NCBI GenBank assembly: GCA_016789165.1
Contig: JAEURL010000128.1
Location: 1 to 8,545 of the forward strand
DNA: 8,545 nucleotides
Source: Anaerolineales bacterium
GTDB lineage: Bacteria > Chloroflexota > Anaerolineae > Anaerolineales > UBA6663
Direction of reading: 5' to 3'
Shown here: positions 4,652 to 8,545 of the stretch, in pieces
Layout of the letters: the number at the start of each line of letters is the position of its first letter
Position numbering within the stretch: the stretch's first letter is position 1
Position numbers and translations under genes: made by a program
Notes under the pieces: model-generated
The model's database searches: none
Seen by the model: only the letters and a program-made list of their open reading frames with translations
Told to the model about the DNA's origin: nothing

Positions 4652-7159
4652 TTAACCCGGACGGCCTTTCGCTAAACTGACGCGCGCCAGCGGGAAGACG
4701 TCCAGCAGCACGATGGCGTCCAGGGCCGACGGCAGGCGCGTGTCCGCCGGCAGGGCCAGCGTCACCGTCCACACATTGCCGGCCGCGTCGGCGCGCGCCG
4801 TGAGGCCGGCGTGATAATCCAGCGGCACCGGCTCGCCGGTGCGCGCGTCCAGCAGCAGCAGCCCCGGCAGGTGCTCGGCCAGCGGGTAGGCCGCGCCCGG
4901 CGCCAGCCGCAGTTGCGCGCTCACCCGCCCGGCGTGCGGCCCCGCCGGCGGCTCGAAATCGACGCCGGCCAGGCTCACCCCCGCCGGCCGCCGGTTGGCC
5001 GGGCCGGCGTACGGCCGCGTGACGTAGGTCCCCACGGTCAGCAATTTCTCGATGACGTTGGTGCCCAGGCCGGCCAGGGCCAGCAGCGGGCCGAAGGTCG
5101 GGATGGCCAGCAGATCGGTCTCGGCGAAGGCGGCGGCGCCCGGCCGCACCCGCCCGTCCGCGCCCAGCCGGCCGCGCAGCTCAAAGCGTTTGAACGGGAT
5201 CGGGATGCCCGTGACCGCCATGTGGAAGCGCCGGTTAGCCAGCTGAAAGGCGTCGCCCTGATACCGCCCGCTCAACGGCAGGCGAAAATCGGTGGCCGGG
5301 TCGGCGGCCAGTTGGCCGGCCGCAGCGCGCCGCGCCCCGATGGCCCAGGCGGTCACCCGCCCGCCGCCGCGCGCGTCCGGGGGATCGAGGGCCACCACGC
5401 CCACGATCCAATCCATGTAATCGAAGCCGATCTGGTTGAGGCTGGGCAGCATGGTGGGGATGGGCACGGCCAGCCGCGTCCATTCCAGCGCGCCCACCTC
5501 GTCCACGCCCATGGCCAGGGGCAGGCGGTCCGCCTCACCAGGCTCCACCTGGAAAGCCAACTCAGCCGCGAAACGGCCGGCCCGCCGCCCGCCCAGGGTC
5601 AGGTTGCCGAGCGCCAGGCCGCCGGTGTAGACCTCGCCGGCGGCGCGCAGGGTGTAGCGCCGGCCCGGCTCCAGAAAGCCCTCCGGAAAGACGTGCAGGT
5701 AACGGCCATCGGCGGAGACCTCCCAGTGGAAGGGGAAATCCGGCTCGGCGCGCACCTCCAGCGCGCGGCGCGGCCGCCCGAACACCGAGCGCGCCAGGCG
5801 GGCCGGCCCGCCCTCGCCGCCGGCCGGCGCCTGCAGTTTGAGCGTAATCACGGTGGCGGCCGGCAGAGCCGGCGGCGCCGCCTGGACTTTGCCGCCCGGG
5901 CTGACGTAGACGAGCGCGGCGGCGCCATCCGGCCGGTCGCGCCGGTCGCCGGCCAGGCCGCGAGGGGTGGCGTGATGCCGCGGGTAATCGTTTGGCACGT
6001 TCCAGTCCAGGCCGTGCTCGCCGCCGATGTAGACGCCGGCCCAACCCAGGGCCGGCGAGCCGTTCAGGTCGTTGCGGTCGCGCAGCTCGGGGTCGGCGGG
6101 CGTGGTGTCCCAGGTCCAGCGCACGGCGCCGTCCGCGGCCTCCAGGGCATACAGCCGGCCGTCGCCGGCGCCCACGTAAACGATCCAGCCCGCGCCCTGC
6201 GGCGCCCGGCCCAGGGCCGGCGACGAGCGGATGGGCGCGCCCAGGTCGCGCCGCCAGAGCAGGCCGCCCTCCGGCCGCAGGGCGTACAGGCTCCCGTCGG
6301 TGGAGCCCACATACAGCGCGCCGTCCTCCCCCACCGCCGCCGAGCTGTAGATGTGGTCGCCGGTCTTGAAGCGCCAGCGCACGCGCCCGCTGGCCGGGTC
6401 CAGCGCGTAGAAATAGCTGTCGAACGAGCCGATATAGACCGTGCCATCCGCGCCCACGGCGGCGGAGGCGGCGATAAAGCCCAGCGTGCGGCGCGTCCAC
6501 TGCTCAGTGCCATCCGGGCGCACGGCCCGCACCAGGGTGTCGTTCGAGCCCCAGTAGAGGGTGCCCTCCGCGCCAAAGGCCGCGCAGGACCAGGCGTTGG
6601 CGCCGGTGGGATAGACCCACTTGAGCGCCCCCTCCGGCGCCACGGCGTAGTAGTTGAAATTCGTGTTGCCGGCGTAGAGCGTGCCGTCCGGGCCGACGGC
6701 CACGTTGCCCTCCCACCAGTTGTTGTAGCTGGCGCGCGGCGCCACGCGGGCGTCGAAGGCCCACACCAAGGCGCCGTCCTCGGCGCGCAGCCGGCGCAGC
6801 CGGCCGTCGCCCGACGGAAAGACCACGTCCCCGCCGGCCAGGAGCGCGCCGGCCGAGTCGATGATCTCGCCGGTGCGGCAGCGCCAGCGCTCGGTGCCGT
6901 CCGGGTTGAGGGCGTAAAAGCAGTGATCGGCCGAGCCCACGTAGACCACGCCCCGCCCATCAATCACGGGCGTCGAGAAAATGCCCTTGCCGGTGGGGAA
7001 GGACCACGGGTGGCCGCCGGCGTATTGCGCGCGCAGCGGGCTGCGGCCGGTGTTGCGCGCATCGCGGCGGAAGGTGGGCCAGGGCGCGTCCGCCTGGACG
7101 GGCACGGCGTAATCAAAATCGCTCAAGGCGGCCTCGGCACGGGAGGGACGGGCAGTCAT
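4652..7159 (-). CDS. PQQ-like beta-propeller protein with C-terminal beta-rich region
   Basis: The 835-residue product starts with an acidic tail and WPTFRRDARNTGRSP (27-41), the usual entry sequence of PQQ-repeat propellers. About eight blades follow (roughly 60-385), each a version of SSAAVGxDGxxYVGSxDxxxYALxPxxGxxxWxxxTG. The later part (about 400-835) is not propeller. Near its beginning it has HWEVSADGRYLHVFPEGFLEPGRRYTLRA, which resembles a bacterial Ig-like domain of the Big_5 kind; the rest is beta-rich and unrecognised. No CxxCH haem motif or quinoprotein dehydrogenase region is seen, so it is more likely a binding or scaffold protein than an enzyme. No signal peptide or membrane helix is evident, which is unusual for this repeat family. 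The ATG at 7159 is preferred over a TTG at 7213 because a strong promoter lies between them. There is no Shine-Dalgarno site. Substrate and role are unknown. Confidence 0.88.
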   Translation of the reverse strand: MTARPSRAEAALSDFDYAVPVQADAPWPTFRRDARNTGRSPLRAQYAGGHPWSFPTGKGIFSTPVIDGRGVVYVGSADHCFYALNPDGTERWRCRTGEIIDSAGALLAGGDVVFPSGDGRLRRLRAEDGALVWAFDARVAPRASYNNWWEGNVAVGPDGTLYAGNTNFNYYAVAPEGALKWVYPTGANAWSCAAFGAEGTLYWGSNDTLVRAVRPDGTEQWTRRTLGFIAASAAVGADGTVYIGSFDSYFYALDPASGRVRWRFKTGDHIYSSAAVGEDGALYVGSTDGSLYALRPEGGLLWRRDLGAPIRSSPALGRAPQGAGWIVYVGAGDGRLYALEAADGAVRWTWDTTPADPELRDRNDLNGSPALGWAGVYIGGEHGLDWNVPNDYPRHHATPRGLAGDRRDRPDGAAALVYVSPGGKVQAAPPALPAATVITLKLQAPAGGEGGPARLARSVFGRPRRALEVRAEPDFPFHWEVSADGRYLHVFPEGFLEPGRRYTLRAAGEVYTGGLALGNLTLGGRRAGRFAAELAFQVEPGEADRLPLAMGVDEVGALEWTRLAVPIPTMLPSLNQIGFDYMDWIVGVVALDPPDARGGGRVTAWAIGARRAAAGQLAADPATDFRLPLSGRYQGDAFQLANRRFHMAVTGIPIPFKRFELRGRLGADGRVRPGAAAFAETDLLAIPTFGPLLALAGLGTNVIEKLLTVGTYVTRPYAGPANRRPAGVSLAGVDFEPPAGPHAGRVSAQLRLAPGAAYPLAEHLPGLLLLDARTGEPVPLDYHAGLTARADAAGNVWTVTLALPADTRLPSALDAIVLLDVFPLARVSLAKGRPG

Positions 7160-7184
7160 TGGGTGAAGGGTGGGCGCGGCGGGA

Positions 7185-7213
7185 AGTATACGGTCAGGGC
7201 CGGCGGCTGGCAA
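7185..7213 (-). promoter_or_regulatory. Sigma70-type promoter of the propeller gene
   Basis: On the minus strand TTGCCA (7213 to 7208) and TATACT (7190 to 7185) each match consensus at five of six bases and are separated by exactly 17 bp. Transcription would start near 7178, leaving a leader of about 20 nt before the ATG at 7159. This is the best promoter in the window and shows that the TTG at 7213 lies upstream of transcription and cannot be the start. Confidence 0.7.
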
Positions 7214-7233
7214 TTGTCCGGACCCCCCTGACC
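7192..7233. promoter_or_regulatory. Spaced inverted repeat around the -35 of the propeller promoter
   Basis: GGTCAGGG at 7192-7199 and CCCTGACC at 7226-7233 are perfect 8-bp inverted arms separated by 26 bp. One arm lies in the spacer of the propeller promoter beside its -10; the other lies just upstream of its -35. Arms with this layout can be operator half-sites for a dimer or for a looped pair. No regulator is identified. Confidence 0.35.
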
Positions 7234-7275
7234 TGGGCGCAATGGCGCCGCCGGCTGTTCTGGCCTACAGTGATA

Positions 7276-7304
7276 GGGGCTGTTCGCCCCTTGGAGCCGG
7301 CCCC
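7276..7304 (+). promoter_or_regulatory. Leader hairpin and ribosome site of the LTD-PLD gene
   Basis: GGGGC at 7276-7280 can pair with GCCCC at 7286-7290 through a 5-nt loop. A second GCCCC at 7300-7304 could pair with the same arm and would then place the GGAG ribosome site (7293-7296) in the loop. The GGAG is 8 nt before the ATG at 7305. No clear promoter was found for this gene: TACAGT at 7266-7271 is a weak -10 without a -35. Confidence 0.35.
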
Positions 7305-8545
7305 ATGCCACCTGAAACCTCTGCCCGTCCCCTCCGCGCCGCCGCCCTGGCCCTGGCCTTGGGCTTGGCCCACGCCGGCCTGCTCCTCGGCCTGCTGGCC
7401 CACGCCCGGCCGTCGGCGGCCGCCTCCGCCGGCCTGCTGCTCTCGGCCGTGTACTACGACACCTACCTGCCCAACGAGCCGGACGAGGCCTGGCGCCTGA
7501 CCAATGCCGGCGCGGGCCCGGTGGACCTGGCCGGCTGGACGGTCACCGACCAGCAGGGGACGGTGACCTTGAGCGGGACCCTGGCGCCGGGCGCCAGCCT
7601 GTGGGTCGCGCGGACGGCCGTCAGCTTCACGCTTGAGTTCGGCTTCCCGCCGGCCTTCGAATACGGCGGCGACTCCGACCCGGCCGTGCCGGACCTGGCC
7701 CGCGCCGGCACGCTCTCGCTGAGCAACAGCGGCGACCGCCTGCTCCTGCAGGACGCCGGCCAGGCCCTGGTGGACTCGGTGGTCTGGGAGAGCGGCCCGG
7801 TCACCGGCACCGGCTGGCTCGGCCCAACCATCGCGCCTTACGACCAGGGCTTCTTCGGGCTGGAGGGCCAGATCCTCTACCGCAAGCTGGACCAGGCCAC
7901 CGGCCGGCCGTTCCCGGACACCGACCAGGCCGGCGATTGGGCCCAGGCCTCGGACGACGACGTCAACGGCAAGAAGGTGTTCTATCCGGGCTGGGATCAG
8001 GACCTCTACTTCCAGACCTATCAGATCACGCAGACCGCGGCGCTTACTTACCTGGTGGCCCCGGACCACATCTTCCCCTACGTGCTGCAAGCCATCAACG
8101 CGGCCGCGCAGTCCATCCGCTACGAGGGCTACGATTTCAAAAACGCCGAACTGGGCCAGGCCTTGGCGGCGCGCGCGGCGGCCGGCGTGAGTGTGACCGT
8201 GCTGCTGGAGGGCGCTCCGGTGGGCGGGCTGGAGGATCAGGAGCGCTGGAACTGCCAGCAGATTGAGGCCGCCGGCGGCGCGTGCTGGTTCATGTTCAAC
8301 GACGCGGCCGCCAGCCCGCCCATCCATGACCGCTACGCCTATCAGCACGCCAAGTTCATGCTCGTGGACGACCGCTGGCTGCTGACCGGCTCCGAAAACC
8401 TGAACTACAGCTCGATGCCGTCCGACTCCAAAACCGACGGCACCGCCGGCAACCGCGGCCTGTGGCTGTGGACCGACGCGGCCGGCCCGCTGGCGCACGT
8501 CCGCTCGGTGTTCGAGCATGACCTGGACCCCCAGCATCACCGGGA
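7305..8545 (+). CDS. Secreted lamin-tail-domain and phospholipase D protein (3' end outside window)
   Basis: An open frame of 413 codons runs from the ATG at 7305 to the window edge. The N-terminus has a long hydrophobic run (about 11-33) followed by ARPSAAASA, consistent with a signal peptide or anchor. Residues about 44-165 match a lamin tail domain (PF00932): LLLSAVYYDT, AWRLTNAGAGPVDLAGWTVTD, LAPGASLWVAR and LSLSNSGDRLLLQD. The next region contains the N-terminal phospholipase D fold (about 250-413): YVLQAINAAAQSIRYEGYDF, then the full HKD signature with H348, K350, D355 and the downstream GSEN at 362-365. The His attacks the phosphodiester and the Lys and Asp support it; substrates in the superfamily include phospholipids and nucleic acids. 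Family members usually use two HKD motifs, and the second would lie beyond the edge. It diverges from the propeller gene across 145 bp. It may be an exported nuclease or phospholipase; the substrate cannot be told. Confidence 0.92.
   Translation, partial: MPPETSARPLRAAALALALGLAHAGLLLGLLAHARPSAAASAGLLLSAVYYDTYLPNEPDEAWRLTNAGAGPVDLAGWTVTDQQGTVTLSGTLAPGASLWVARTAVSFTLEFGFPPAFEYGGDSDPAVPDLARAGTLSLSNSGDRLLLQDAGQALVDSVVWESGPVTGTGWLGPTIAPYDQGFFGLEGQILYRKLDQATGRPFPDTDQAGDWAQASDDDVNGKKVFYPGWDQDLYFQTYQITQTAALTYLVAPDHIFPYVLQAINAAAQSIRYEGYDFKNAELGQALAARAAAGVSVTVLLEGAPVGGLEDQERWNCQQIEAAGGACWFMFNDAAASPPIHDRYAYQHAKFMLVDDRWLLTGSENLNYSSMPSDSKTDGTAGNRGLWLWTDAAGPLAHVRSVFEHDLDPQHHR

Noticed and set aside
4652..7159. 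PQQ-dependent alcohol or glucose dehydrogenase
   Set aside because: The blades match PQQ-type repeats structurally, but no CxxCH haem site, no signal peptide and no recognisable dehydrogenase catalytic segment were seen.
4811..7231. An 806-codon open frame on the plus strand opposite the propeller gene
   Set aside because: Its translation is a monotone Arg/Gly/Ala/Gln/Pro mixture with no fold pattern, while the minus strand encodes clear propeller blades. Long antisense openings are expected opposite GC-rich genes with few T/A third positions.

Overview
The window is GC-rich, bacterial and almost fully coding. It looks like a chromosomal segment from a Chloroflexota member (Anaerolineae-type or a relative). 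This is inferred from the very GC-rich codon use, the long Thr/Pro/Ser/Ala linkers of the 'SATPTPSAT' type on a membrane-anchored protein, the extracellular carbohydrate-binding-like and lamin-tail/phospholipase D proteins, and the weak use of Shine-Dalgarno sites. No rRNA, tRNA, CRISPR array, transposase or integrase was seen, so placement rests on style and not on a marker gene.

Layout: (1) 1-856, minus: the 5' part of a secreted protein with a CBM9/DOMON-like domain; its 3' end lies outside the window. (2) 957-1607, plus: a complete NarL/FixJ-type response regulator with no histidine kinase beside it. Genes 1 and 2 diverge from a 100-bp region holding a perfect 16-bp palindrome and a -10 element readable on both strands. 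(3) 1604-1984, minus: a small VanZ-like membrane protein whose stop codon shares the CTAG tetranucleotide with the regulator's stop. (4) 2018-3208, plus: a single-pass membrane protein with a GGDVAGRDKI motif, a poly-Thr tract, a long TP-rich stalk and a C-terminal LamG/concanavalin-like domain. (5) 3221-4570, minus: a GPH-type (MelB-like) sugar:cation symporter. (6) 4652-7159, minus: an 835-residue PQQ-type beta-propeller protein behind the clearest sigma70-type promoter in the window. (7) 7305-8545, plus: the 5' part of a secreted lamin-tail-domain plus phospholipase D protein with one complete HKD signature; its 3' end lies outside the window.

Gene direction alternates nearly gene by gene, so most genes are probably transcribed alone. 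Only the propeller and symporter genes share direction closely enough (81 bp) to be one unit, and an 11-bp inverted repeat sits between them. A loose theme is cell-surface interaction with polymers or carbohydrates (CBM9-like, LamG-like, sugar symporter, secreted PLD/LTD), but no single pathway is assembled here. I found no convincing new defence or mobile system. The items most worth following are the two divergent control regions (857-956 and 7160-7304), the leaderless-type promoter at 2000-2008 and the LTD-PLD fusion. All intergenic gaps are under 150 bp, so no stretch over 300 bases lacks a gene.
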